A DNA stretch of 42,622 bases from positions 1 through 42,622 of IMG/VR virus record IMGVR_UViG_3300042691_045800; one strand, 5' to 3'. Position numbers and translations under genes: made by a program. Under the pieces are notes generated by a model, which was given only the letters and a program-made list of their open reading frames with translations, was not told the origin of the DNA and made no database searches. Positions within the stretch are counted from its first letter, which is position 1; each line of letters starts with the position of its first letter. Positions 12,196 to 20,528 of this stretch are shown here, in pieces. This stretch comes from a virus.

Positions 12196-12224
12196 ATAAT
12201 AGTTGATATCGATTATATTGTCAA
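12196..12224 (-). promoter_or_regulatory. Consensus sigma-70 promoter, leftward
   Basis: TTGACA (12224-12219) and TATTAT (12201-12196) are separated by exactly 17 bases on the minus strand, the closest match to consensus in the window. It drives genes 12148-10810. Confidence 0.85.
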
Positions 12225-12264
12225 TCATTTATTTCAATTATTTTCATTTATTTTGAAAAATATC

Positions 12265-12293
12265 TTGCATGTTAATAAATTATGAGATAAATA
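12265..12293 (+). promoter_or_regulatory. Late promoter 1 (terminase operon)
   Basis: TTGCAT (12265-12270), 17 bases, TAAATA (12288-12293). The 15-base string AAAAATATCTTGCAT ending at 12270 recurs exactly upstream of the scaffold/coat genes at 17520-17534. An overlapping alternative, TTGAAA-17-TAAATT (12253-12281), is also possible. Start near 12300, 20-25 bases before the first late gene. Confidence 0.65.
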
Positions 12294-12322
12294 TCATTTA
12301 TTGGTGAATAACAGCAGGCTTA

Positions 12323-12661
12323 ATGATGATTGTTTGTGAAAAATGCAAGGGGAATGGAAAAAGATTGGGCATTGGTCAGATACTGATTGATTGTAAAGCG
12401 TGCGAGGGAAGCGGACAGATAGAGAAAATTGTTGCTGTTGATAATGACAATGAAAAATTTACGGGCACTATTATTATTGATGATCCCAATTCACCCGCGA
12501 TTAAAGCTAAGACTAAAATTCCAGATGATTTTGATGTTAATGAGATTATTGAGCAAGCTAAAGCAAAGTATTCTAAGTCACAAACGAAGCGTATTGCTGA
12601 GCAGAAGAAACAGCGTGGACGCAAGAGAAAGACTGCTGAGAAGAGCGTGTTTTTTGTATGA
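12323..12661 (+). CDS. DnaJ-type zinc-finger protein, 112 aa
   Basis: The N-terminal 35 residues carry CEKCKGNGK and CKACEGSGQ, the CxxCxGxG repeats of the DnaJ central zinc domain, in one pair only. The C-terminal 40 residues are strongly basic (KSQTKRIAEQKKQRGRKRK) and probably bind nucleic acid. It opens the late operon ahead of the terminase genes; a role in packaging or late regulation is possible but not shown. It overlaps the next gene by four bases. Confidence 0.7.
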   Translation: MMIVCEKCKGNGKRLGIGQILIDCKACEGSGQIEKIVAVDNDNEKFTGTIIIDDPNSPAIKAKTKIPDDFDVNEIIEQAKAKYSKSQTKRIAEQKKQRGRKRKTAEKSVFFV

Positions 12662-12843
12662 CACAAATAACGTTCAGTCTAGATGATTTAGCTATATGTC
12701 AGAGCTGCGTTGATGATCAAACAGCTGATTGTCTGTATTGCAATAATACGCGAAGTGCAACCACTGCTGACAGAATAAATAACGGTATAGAGAATGGATG
12801 TATAAGAATTACACAATGGATTGGGAATAGACAGATTAAGTGA
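12658..12843 (+). CDS. Cys-rich hypothetical protein, 61 aa
   Basis: ATGA overlap with the previous gene. The product has CQSCVDDQTADCLYC, a possible zinc site, and a polar remainder. No family recognised. Coupling to the upstream gene supports it. Confidence 0.55.
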   Translation: MTQITFSLDDLAICQSCVDDQTADCLYCNNTRSATTADRINNGIENGCIRITQWIGNRQIK

Positions 12844-12867
12844 TTTTTATAGATTATTGGTAAATTT

Positions 12868-13182
12868 ATGGCCGCACCTAGAGGAATTGCGCAAAATCCT
12901 AAAGGCCGTCCGAAGGGCTGCAGGGATAAGCGTTTGCTATATACTGATATAAAACAGTTATTAATTGATAAAAAGTTCGATCCTGCGGCGGCTTTGGTTG
13001 AGCTTGCGCAGAATAGTAAGGACGAATCTATAAGAATCAAAGCGATGACTGAGCTATCTCGCAAATATCTCCCGGATCTCAAAGCTGTCGAGCATAAAAT
13101 GGATGACAATCAGCTTAAGTCATTGATTGAATTGAAGAAAAAAATGCTTGGCGTGCAAGAGAGGCACATTAACGATTTCTGA
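12868..13182 (+). CDS. Terminase small subunit-like protein
   Basis: The 104-residue product begins MAAPRGIAQNPKGRPKGCRD, the NP.GRPKG motif typical of phage small terminases and related DNA-binding proteins, followed by LLIDKKFDPAAALVELAQNS and IRIKAMTELSRKYLPDLKAVE. This resembles small terminase subunits of podoviruses. It lies upstream of the large subunit. It would recognise the packaging site and load the motor. Confidence 0.75.
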   Translation: MAAPRGIAQNPKGRPKGCRDKRLLYTDIKQLLIDKKFDPAAALVELAQNSKDESIRIKAMTELSRKYLPDLKAVEHKMDDNQLKSLIELKKKMLGVQERHINDF

Positions 13183-13460
13183 GAATTTGCTAATAATATA
13201 TAAATTAGCAAGCATGAAGAGAGCCGTCTTTATCTAAGTCATTGATTGTATTGGATAAATATAATTGATGCCGGTAATATCTATTATCGGAAGTATCAGG
13301 TCACGGTTTTATTTGATTTGATTTCAGGGGGGGTGGGCAGGGGGTATACCCATTTTTTTACAGGCCTTTTCATCTAATGAATTTCGCGGCCCCTATCCTA
13401 AAAAAATTTCCAAAAAATTTCCAGAAAAGTTTCCTTAAATTATTCTTAAATAAATATTAA
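13183..13460. other. Non-coding gap between terminase genes: hairpins, G-rich run, phased A-tracts
   Basis: No gene is seen. From left to right it holds a hairpin (TTGCTAAT...ATTAGCAA at about 13187-13211), a CCGGTAATA...TATTATCGG hairpin near 13273-13292, a G-rich run at 13327-13344 with four possible GGG tracts, a GGGTATACCC palindrome followed by seven T, and three A/T-tracts of the form A(4-7)TTTCC with an 11-base period at about 13401-13435. The layout suggests bent DNA and a candidate packaging or regulatory site before the large terminase gene. Confidence 0.5.
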
Positions 13461-15002
13461 ATGATCATAACTGGCGTAGAAGAAGACGATGAGTTAGCTG
13501 TCATGAAGGCCAAGATGCTGGGATCATTATTATTTTTCACGCAGACATTTTTCAAATTACGCACGGGCAGGGACTTTGCATTAAGTCAGCCTGTATCACG
13601 CGAATCACACCACATAACGATCTGTAGGGAGCTCACCCGGGTATTCAGGCTAGAGACCGCTCGCCTATTGATCAACGTGCCGCCAGGCCACTTTAAATCG
13701 ACGTTATTACAGCATTTTATTGCATGGTGCTGGGCGCATTATCCGGATTGTCAGTTTTTATATTTAAGTTATTCACACGATGAGGCGGCGAAGAATACGG
13801 CGATCATTAAGACGATTGTGAGCTTGCCGGAGTATAAGCAATTTTTTGGTGTAGAGGTGGATTCATCGTCATCGGCCAAGGATGACTTTAAGACGAACTT
13901 TGGAGGCACGATTAAGGCATTTGGTAGTGGGGGTGCGGTAACGGGTAAGGACGCGGGTTTCCCTCACGCAAATCGCTTCTCAGGGGCATTAATCATGGAC
14001 GACATGCATAAGCCAGACGAGGTGCATTCTGACACGATTCGGGAGGGGGTTATTCAGAACTATGAGGAAACCATAGCCCAGCGTATACGTGGCCCTAAAG
14101 TGGCTCAAATCTTCTTAGGGCAGCGATTACACGAATTGGATTTGGCGCAGTATTTTAAGGATGGTAAGGACGGTCATGAATGGAATCAGGTGGTATTAAA
14201 GGGCCTTGACGAGCATGAGAATGCGTTAGATGAGAACGTTAAGACGAGGGGCGAGTTGATCACGATGCGTGAGCGCAGGCCATATGTGTTTGCGTCACAG
14301 TATCAGCAGGATCCTCAGCCGGCTGGGGGTGCGATATTCAAAGAGAATTCGTTTGTTTACTTGGATGAAGAGCCAAAGATTTTAGCGACGTTTATTACGG
14401 CGGATACGGCTGAGACGGACAAGACGTATAACGACCCGAGTGTATTTTCGTTATGGGGAATTTACAAGATTAATGACACGAACACGCATGACATTGGGGT
14501 ATATGCCTTGCATTGGATGGAGTGTGTTCAGGGGTGGTGGGAGCCTAAGGACTTGCGTGACCAGTTCATGAAGTTTTATGTGACGTGTTGTCGAAACAGT
14601 GTTACGCCGAGATTTGCGGCGATTGAGAAGAAGTCGACGGGTGTGACGTTGTTATCGGTATTGCAGAGCGTTCGTGGGTTACAGACGTGGGAGATTGAGC
14701 GGACACGGGCATCGGGATCAAAGACGACACGATTTTTAGAGATACAGGACATAGTGAATCAGAAATTGATTTCGTTCACGGCGGGAGCCAAGCACGCTGA
14801 GATGTGTATTAAGCACTGTGCCAAGATTACGGCGAACGACACGCATGCGCACGATGACATAGCGGATACGATGTATGACGCCATTAAGTTAGCGCTGATT
14901 GACAAGCACATATTGGTTCAGTTTGAGGAGGAGCCAAGCAATGTTGTTGCTGAGATAGCGGCGAGTTTTAATCGAATTAATAGGATGAGGCAGGGTAGAT
15001 GA
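13461..15002 (+). CDS. Terminase large subunit
   Basis: The 513-residue product has a P-loop variant INVPPGHFKST (residues 71-81), Walker B ALIMDD (176-181), a coupling/arginine region, and a nuclease domain with first acidic residue in ITADTAETDKT (Asp315) and the late HAHDDIADT motif. It is the ATP-driven DNA packaging motor and headful or site nuclease at the portal. The size and motif order are normal. The start codon has no strong ribosome site. Its stop overlaps the portal start by four bases. Confidence 0.95.
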   Translation: MIITGVEEDDELAVMKAKMLGSLLFFTQTFFKLRTGRDFALSQPVSRESHHITICRELTRVFRLETARLLINVPPGHFKSTLLQHFIAWCWAHYPDCQFLYLSYSHDEAAKNTAIIKTIVSLPEYKQFFGVEVDSSSSAKDDFKTNFGGTIKAFGSGGAVTGKDAGFPHANRFSGALIMDDMHKPDEVHSDTIREGVIQNYEETIAQRIRGPKVAQIFLGQRLHELDLAQYFKDGKDGHEWNQVVLKGLDEHENALDENVKTRGELITMRERRPYVFASQYQQDPQPAGGAIFKENSFVYLDEEPKILATFITADTAETDKTYNDPSVFSLWGIYKINDTNTHDIGVYALHWMECVQGWWEPKDLRDQFMKFYVTCCRNSVTPRFAAIEKKSTGVTLLSVLQSVRGLQTWEIERTRASGSKTTRFLEIQDIVNQKLISFTAGAKHAEMCIKHCAKITANDTHAHDDIADTMYDAIKLALIDKHILVQFEEEPSNVVAEIAASFNRINRMRQGR

Positions 15003-17149
15003 GCAAGGCTAAGAATGAGCAGATAAAAGACAATATTCGTGATTTCCGCATGTATTTTAGGGACAACTATGAGCGATTTAACAACATGCGTAAGTTTGTA
15101 TGGGAGTCATCGCTTTCTGAGACGGATATTCAGGTCAATAGGGAGTTAGGCAAGCCCACATTAGAGTTTCCTATCCTGCCTGCGCATGTAGCGCGCCAGA
15201 GAGGCGAATTCAGCATGCAGGAGCCGAGTATAGAGGTAGGTAGCGAGAACAGCACCAAGAGCGTGGATTTGCGTCTAATGAGCTTTATTGAGGGCAATCT
15301 GCGAGAGATACTGTTTGAGTCGAACCGTGACAACATGGCTTATAACGTGTTTACGGATCAGTTAACGGGTGGTTTTAGTGCGATTAAGGTGTATACGGAG
15401 TATGCGCACGAGAAGAGCATGGATCAGAACATTCGGTTACGCAGGTGTTACGACCCGACTTTGGTGGGTTTTGACAAGTTGGCTCAGGAGTCGCACAAGG
15501 GGGATGGCAAGTATTGTTTTGAGTTATTCCCTCGTCGCAAAGAGGATTTTGAGGCGGAATATGGGACTAAATATACGAAGGACATGAAGTTCACGCGCGA
15601 CATTGAGGGGTTCAGTTGGTCGTATCGGACGGGCAATGACGACATCCTTTTGATGGGAGATTACTATGAAAAGTCTCGTTTTTATGAAAAAATAGTAAAA
15701 TTGTCGGACGGCAGCATCATGAGTGAGGACGATTATGAGCTGATGATTGCGTCCTGGTTAGAAATTGTTGCGCCGCCTGTTGTGGTTAAGTCGCGTAAGG
15801 CTGAGATGATTAGGATTGTTCGTTATTTGGTGACAGAGACGGGGATTATTGAGCGGCCTGAGAAGACGGATTATGAATATTTGCCGATCATTTTTGTGGA
15901 CGGTGATTCCATGATGATGCGCTCGAGCACGATGGGCAGTGCATATCAGTTTGCCAAGCCGTATGTGTATCACGCTGTAGGCGCACAGAAGTTGAAGAAT
16001 TATGCGGGTAACACGTGGGCGAATGAGCTGGAGAACATGGTTCAGCATAAGTTTACGGTGGCTAAGGAAGCGATTCCTGAGCAGTACAAGGATGCGTATA
16101 TCAACGTTCAGAAGGCATCGTTGTTGGTTTATAACGGTTTCTACAATAACAATCCAAACATTGCGTTAAACGGCCCTCAGCCTGTGCCACGTGTGCCTAT
16201 GCCCCCTGAGGTAGCGGAAGCGTTTACCATGTCGGACAGCATGGTGCAATCGATTCTGGGCAACTATGACGCGCAGATTGGGGATGTGAGTACGCAGGCC
16301 AGTGGTCGGGCGATTCATAACATGGCGATGCAGTCAAACAATGCGTCACGGCCTTATATTGTGAGCTACATGAAGGCGTTGAATCAAGCGGCATTAATTT
16401 GCCTGGATTTGATGCCGAAATACTACACGGGCAAGCGTTCGGTACAGATCAAGGACGTATCTGGCAAGCGTTCTGCGGTGATGATTAATGACGATCAAGA
16501 TCCGAATAGTTTGATGATGGATTTTGACCCTAAGGACATCAATATTAAGGTTGAGGCAGGCGTAAGCTTCCAGATGCAGCAACAGCATGCTTATGAATCA
16601 ATGGTGAATTTAATGCATGTTTCACCAGTAATTAATGCATTCATGAGTGAAGAGCAGGGTGTTGAAGTATTACTGGATAACATTGACATTCGTGGCATTG
16701 ACGCATTGAAGCAGGGCATACCGCCGTTCATGCAGAAACAGCAGGCTAAGCAGCAGCAGATGCAGCAGATGCAAATGCAGTTAAACCCTGAGATTACGAA
16801 GCAGAAACAATTGGCCTTGGACGCCCAGAAAATACAGTCACAGGCAACCATTGATGCGGCTAAGGTGGGCGTGGCGAAACAAGAGGCGGATACCAAGCAG
16901 ATATTGGCATTAGCGCAGATAGGTCAGGGTGCAGATCAGCACGATTTAGAGGCGGCCAGGATTGATGCTGAGCAAGCCAGAACATCGGTTGAGATGTTGT
17001 CTCAATTAGCGGACATGGATCACGGGCATAAGATGGATATTTTGAGTTTACATCATGATAACGAGCATAAGAGGGAAGAGCGTGAAATTAAGAAAGCCTC
17101 GGCAAAAACCAAAGCCAAAGGATCGGATGCTGGACTTAACGAAAAATAA
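14999..17149 (+). CDS. Portal protein (P22 gp1-like)
   Basis: The 716-residue size is close to P22 portal (725). Visible features include the N-terminal FRDNYERFNNMRKFVWES, a central KNYAGNTWANELENMVQHKF, and a long C-terminal helical barrel rich in Gln and Ala (QKQQAKQQQMQQMQMQ, then ARIDAEQARTSVEMLSQLAD). The barrel is typical of P22-like portals that act as pressure sensor. It forms the dodecameric ring at the packaging vertex. ATGA overlap with the terminase. Confidence 0.9.
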   Translation: MSKAKNEQIKDNIRDFRMYFRDNYERFNNMRKFVWESSLSETDIQVNRELGKPTLEFPILPAHVARQRGEFSMQEPSIEVGSENSTKSVDLRLMSFIEGNLREILFESNRDNMAYNVFTDQLTGGFSAIKVYTEYAHEKSMDQNIRLRRCYDPTLVGFDKLAQESHKGDGKYCFELFPRRKEDFEAEYGTKYTKDMKFTRDIEGFSWSYRTGNDDILLMGDYYEKSRFYEKIVKLSDGSIMSEDDYELMIASWLEIVAPPVVVKSRKAEMIRIVRYLVTETGIIERPEKTDYEYLPIIFVDGDSMMMRSSTMGSAYQFAKPYVYHAVGAQKLKNYAGNTWANELENMVQHKFTVAKEAIPEQYKDAYINVQKASLLVYNGFYNNNPNIALNGPQPVPRVPMPPEVAEAFTMSDSMVQSILGNYDAQIGDVSTQASGRAIHNMAMQSNNASRPYIVSYMKALNQAALICLDLMPKYYTGKRSVQIKDVSGKRSAVMINDDQDPNSLMMDFDPKDINIKVEAGVSFQMQQQHAYESMVNLMHVSPVINAFMSEEQGVEVLLDNIDIRGIDALKQGIPPFMQKQQAKQQQMQQMQMQLNPEITKQKQLALDAQKIQSQATIDAAKVGVAKQEADTKQILALAQIGQGADQHDLEAARIDAEQARTSVEMLSQLADMDHGHKMDILSLHHDNEHKREEREIKKASAKTKAKGSDAGLNEK

Positions 17150-17447
17150 ATTAATCATGCTGGCCCATGTTAAGGAGAATTGGAAGTCGGATAAGGATTT
17201 AATGCCAACATGCTGCCATGATGCGCCCTTTTGGCATACGCACAAGCTGAAGCGGATGCCTGAATCTCTTCCATGCAATGAGCAGGGTTGTGAGGGCGTT
17301 TTAAAGTTCTTCAAGCAGATTGTTGGCGAAACCTTTTCCGCATATGCCGAGCCGATGGGGTGCTATATGAATGAGTTCTTGTGTACAAAATGTGGTGTGG
17401 AACATGGTGTCAAATTCGTTGTGAAATTAGAAGCCTGTAAAGGATGA
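17127..17447 (+). CDS. Cys/His-rich hypothetical protein, 106 aa
   Basis: ATG 17127 with AAAGGA five bases upstream gives MLDLTKNKLIMLAHVKENWK; the longer frame from 17055 lies inside the portal gene and is rejected. Cys/His pairs (TCCHDAPFWHTHK, CNEQGCEG, LCTKCGVEHG) suggest one or two zinc sites. It overlaps the portal end by 23 bases. No family recognised. Confidence 0.65.
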   Translation: MLDLTKNKLIMLAHVKENWKSDKDLMPTCCHDAPFWHTHKLKRMPESLPCNEQGCEGVLKFFKQIVGETFSAYAEPMGCYMNEFLCTKCGVEHGVKFVVKLEACKG

Positions 17448-17528
17448 AATCAAAAAGAAATCGGCGAATAAGGCAGTTGCTAAACAGATTGACATTTTGT
17501 AATTTAAAAAAAATTACCAAAAAATATC

Positions 17529-17557
17529 TTGCATCCACTATATTTTAGTATTATATA
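17529..17557 (+). promoter_or_regulatory. Late promoter 2 (scaffold/coat operon)
   Basis: TTGCAT (17529-17534), 17 bases, TATATA (17552-17557), with the same upstream 15-base string as late promoter 1. The leader of about 125 bases before the scaffold start contains a small ACCC...GGGGT hairpin and no gene. Confidence 0.65.
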
Positions 17558-17689
17558 TGGTGAATATAGCCACCTGGAGCTTAGACAGGGCAAGAATTAA
17601 ACCCAATTATGGGGTAATGAATAATCGAAAACCTATGCGTTAGTTAGGGCATCAGCGTGACGGCGCGATAGTCAAAAAGAGGTTGAATT

Positions 17690-18421
17690 GTGGAAGAGAA
17701 TACGTTTGTAGAAAGTCAGAATACTGCGCCAGAGCAGGTTGCTAGCAGCGCACCAGCGCCACAGGTGGAAAATTCCCCTGGCGAGAAGATGGTGCAAATG
17801 CCGCAATCGAAGCTTGATGAAATTATTAAGGCCAGAGTAGCCAAAGAACGAGCCAAGTATGAGCAGCACGCTGCCCACCAGGGTTCGGGAATGGGTGGAA
17901 TGCCTCCGGTAGCCGCGCCAGATCAGATTCGCAAAGCTGTACACGAAGCACTGTCAAGTGAGCGTGAACAAATGCAGCAGCAGCTTAATGAGCAGGGTGC
18001 CAGAGAAGTCTTAAATACGTTTCAGTCAAAGCTTGAAGCTGGTAAGGCGAATTATCCTGATTTCGATGAAGTTGTTAACGCACTGCCCTTGGCAAGCATT
18101 CCTACGATTGTAGGTCTGGCTAGCCGTGTGGATAATACCGCAGATATTATGTATGATCTTGGTAAAAATCCTCACAAAATTGCTAATTTAGCATATTTAT
18201 CTCAATTAGACCAAAATGCCCATCAGCAATATGGGGGTCGAATTAAGTCAAATTTAGCTGAGAAAGCGTTTTATCAGTTGGCGGATTCATTAAAAAGAAA
18301 TGAGTTAGCAAAACAACAAAAGCAAGCAAACGAACCGTTGTCCCAAATTCAGCCATCCCCAACAGGGGCGGACAATGGCAAGCCATCTTATAAAGACTTA
18401 AAGCGCATGTATCGCGGATAG
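17690..18421 (+). CDS. Scaffolding protein
   Basis: GTG start at 17690 after AAAGAGG. The 243-residue product is acidic at the N-terminus, with a Pro/Ala-rich disordered region, a central helix (EQMQQQLNEQGAREVLNTFQ) and a basic C-terminus (PSYKDLKRMYRG). In P22 the basic C-terminal helix-turn-helix of the scaffold binds coat; a short basic tail is also present here. Position directly before the coat gene fits. The sequence itself is low in similarity, as scaffold genes usually are. Confidence 0.8.
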   Translation: MEENTFVESQNTAPEQVASSAPAPQVENSPGEKMVQMPQSKLDEIIKARVAKERAKYEQHAAHQGSGMGGMPPVAAPDQIRKAVHEALSSEREQMQQQLNEQGAREVLNTFQSKLEAGKANYPDFDEVVNALPLASIPTIVGLASRVDNTADIMYDLGKNPHKIANLAYLSQLDQNAHQQYGGRIKSNLAEKAFYQLADSLKRNELAKQQKQANEPLSQIQPSPTGADNGKPSYKDLKRMYRG

Positions 18422-18431
18422 TTTAAGAAGC

Positions 18432-18464
18432 CGTTCTCCGTTCCTAAGAATGAACCGGAGAACG
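18432..18464 (+). promoter_or_regulatory. Hairpin that sequesters the coat ribosome-binding site
   Basis: CGTTCTCCGTTC (18432-18443) pairs with GAACCGGAGAACG (18452-18464) with a single bulge and an 8-base loop. The only ribosome site for the coat ATG (GGAG, eight bases upstream) is in the 3' arm. Confidence 0.65.
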
Positions 18465-18468
18465 ACAC

Positions 18469-19773
18469 ATGGCTTTGCCAAACAATGCTTTACAGCAAGT
18501 CCAAACCTACCAAGAAAGTCAACTAGCCTACTTAAGCAACTACGGTTGTTTTGTCAGTACGGCGAATACCAAGTTTAAAGATTTTGAGAAGCTGGAAGCC
18601 AACTTAGGCTCTAGCGTTACCTTCGATAAACCACCACGTTACGTCACAACCAACACCCTGGTCGCTGACCTCCAGCCATCTACCCAGTTGGTTGAAACGC
18701 TTACCGTTAACCAGGCAATGACCGTGTCCTATGCGTTCAGCACACAACAATTTGTGTTCAACGTACACGATTACATGGACAAGTTTGGTAAATCAGCTGT
18801 AGAGGAATTTGCCTCTGTCGTTGAAGCTAACGTGGCCCTGAATGCCATTAGTGGTGTTGTTAATGCTGACCCAACCTCCCCTTCCTTTGGTCAGAAAAAC
18901 ACCACTAGTGGCCCCTTCCGTTTCTTTGGCAACGGCACAACCGCTATTAATAGCTTTGGTCAATTAGCCCAGATAAATGCCAATTTCCGCAACTTTGGCG
19001 CGCCCAAGGGCATGTTAAAAGTTTATCTGCCAGACACCATTGTGCCTCAGATTGTCAATACTGGTTTGCAACAGTTCGCCACGACCCGCAACAACGAATT
19101 GGCCAACTCGTGGGAAATCGGTAATTTCAATAAAGCGGAATATTACGCTTCCAACTTGTTGCCAATTCAATATGCCGGAACCTTGGGGAATGATGCAACA
19201 ACTTTGACCCTGGTCAGCACAAATGATCCAACGGGCGCAAACGTCACTCAGTTAGTCTTCAGCGGTGCGGGTACTGATTCTGATGCGATTAAGTCTGGCG
19301 ATATGGCGCAATTCCAAGATGGCGTATCAGGTAAGCCTAATATCCGATTCTTAACCTGGATTGGTCACAAGATTTCCCGTCAGCCCGTTCAATTCCGTGC
19401 AACTGCGGACGCATCTTCCAGCGGCGGCAACGTAACTGTAGACATTTATCCGCCTTTATGCTGGCAGTCCGGCAACGCTAACCAGAACTTAAGTCATGCT
19501 TTAGAAGCAGGTATGCAGGTTGAGTTTTTACCTGACCACGCTGCGGGCTTAGTAATTGCTGGCGACGCTTTATTCATGGCTATGCCTGCATTACCTGATC
19601 AGCCTCCTTACCCAACATCCAACAAATACGATGAAGAGATAGGCATTTCGATTCGTCTTACCTACGGTACATTGTTTGGACAAAACCAACAGGGCTTCAT
19701 CAATGACGGTATTTGGGGTTCTCAATTAGTTCCCGAATATTCCATGCGTATCGCCTTCCCACTTTCCCAATAA
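18469..19773 (+). CDS. Major capsid (coat) protein, P22-like
   Basis: The 434-residue size matches P22 coat (430). Residues 60-130 hold AMTVSYAFSTQQFVFNVHDY and EFASVVEANVALNAISGVVN, which correspond to the E-loop/spine helix region of the HK97 fold. Residues 225-330 (SGDMAQFQDGV, RFLTWIGHKISRQPVQF, VTVDIYPPLCWQ) read as an inserted beta-barrel I-domain as in P22. The C-terminus ISIRLTYGTLFGQNQQGFIN returns to the P-domain. It builds the icosahedral shell with the scaffold. The I-domain call is inference. Confidence 0.88.
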   Translation: MALPNNALQQVQTYQESQLAYLSNYGCFVSTANTKFKDFEKLEANLGSSVTFDKPPRYVTTNTLVADLQPSTQLVETLTVNQAMTVSYAFSTQQFVFNVHDYMDKFGKSAVEEFASVVEANVALNAISGVVNADPTSPSFGQKNTTSGPFRFFGNGTTAINSFGQLAQINANFRNFGAPKGMLKVYLPDTIVPQIVNTGLQQFATTRNNELANSWEIGNFNKAEYYASNLLPIQYAGTLGNDATTLTLVSTNDPTGANVTQLVFSGAGTDSDAIKSGDMAQFQDGVSGKPNIRFLTWIGHKISRQPVQFRATADASSSGGNVTVDIYPPLCWQSGNANQNLSHALEAGMQVEFLPDHAAGLVIAGDALFMAMPALPDQPPYPTSNKYDEEIGISIRLTYGTLFGQNQQGFINDGIWGSQLVPEYSMRIAFPLSQ

Positions 19774-19785
19774 GGAGAAGTTTTA

Positions 19786-20526
19786 ATGTTTGAATCTGTT
19801 GTTTTTGGACCAAATTTATATGTAGACAATTTAGCCATTGCCCGCGCAAGTGCCACCACCATTACTGTTGGTGTGGGTGCTTGTCGTGATTCCACCAATA
19901 CTCAAGACATTGATGTCGACACAACCATTACCATTGACGGTGCTGTTGTTGGCGTTAATGGTATTGATACGGGTGCATTAGCAAACAACACCTGGTATCG
20001 CGTGTATTTGATTGCCGATGCGCAGGGTTTTAATCCTGTTAAAGGATTGATTTCTACCAGCGCAACACCTGTGATGCCTTACGGTTATTCGTTGTTAAAA
20101 CGAGTTGGCTGGATGAAAACCAATGGTTCCGCACAATTCCTGCCTGTTTACATCAGCGGTAATTCCAAAATTAAGTTTTATCAATGGGATACACCTATTG
20201 CTGTGCTTTCTGGCGGTTCGGCTACCAGCTTTACAGCGCAAAGCTTGGCAGCAGGTATGCCACCCCAAGCTACACCTGTTTACCTTAATGCGGCATATAC
20301 CCCTGCATTAGCGGCCAATACAGCTAGTATTCGTCCCACTGGGTCTTCTGCTGCGGCATTAAGCTGTCCGGTTGAGTTGAAAGGCGTTGTCAATACCGTG
20401 CCGATTAAGGATTCCATGATCAAGTTCTTGCCTCAATTGGCTACAGGCAATCCTTCCCTGGATTACGTTGTGACTTCAAGCGATGCGTTAACGCTGACTG
20501 TTGCTGGGTTTGAGGACTACATCTAG
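19786..20526 (+). CDS. Virion structural protein, possible head decoration or fibre
   Basis: The 246-residue product is beta-rich. It has VGVGACRDSTNTQDIDVDTT, GIDTGALANNTWYRVYLIAD, ISTSATPVMPYGYSLLKRVG and then small-residue-rich strands. I know this ACADSTN...LDTG...WYHVF style from several podovirus head or fibre proteins, usually directly after the coat gene. Start AAGGAGAAGTTTTAATG. The exact site on the virion is unknown. Confidence 0.65.
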   Translation: MFESVVFGPNLYVDNLAIARASATTITVGVGACRDSTNTQDIDVDTTITIDGAVVGVNGIDTGALANNTWYRVYLIADAQGFNPVKGLISTSATPVMPYGYSLLKRVGWMKTNGSAQFLPVYISGNSKIKFYQWDTPIAVLSGGSATSFTAQSLAAGMPPQATPVYLNAAYTPALAANTASIRPTGSSAAALSCPVELKGVVNTVPIKDSMIKFLPQLATGNPSLDYVVTSSDALTLTVAGFEDYI

Positions 20527-20528
20527 TT

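Noticed and set aside
17444-17548. 34-aa basic frame after the zinc protein (ATGA overlap)
   Set aside because: The ribosome site is too close to the ATG, the frame runs into late promoter 2, and no feature of a protein is visible.
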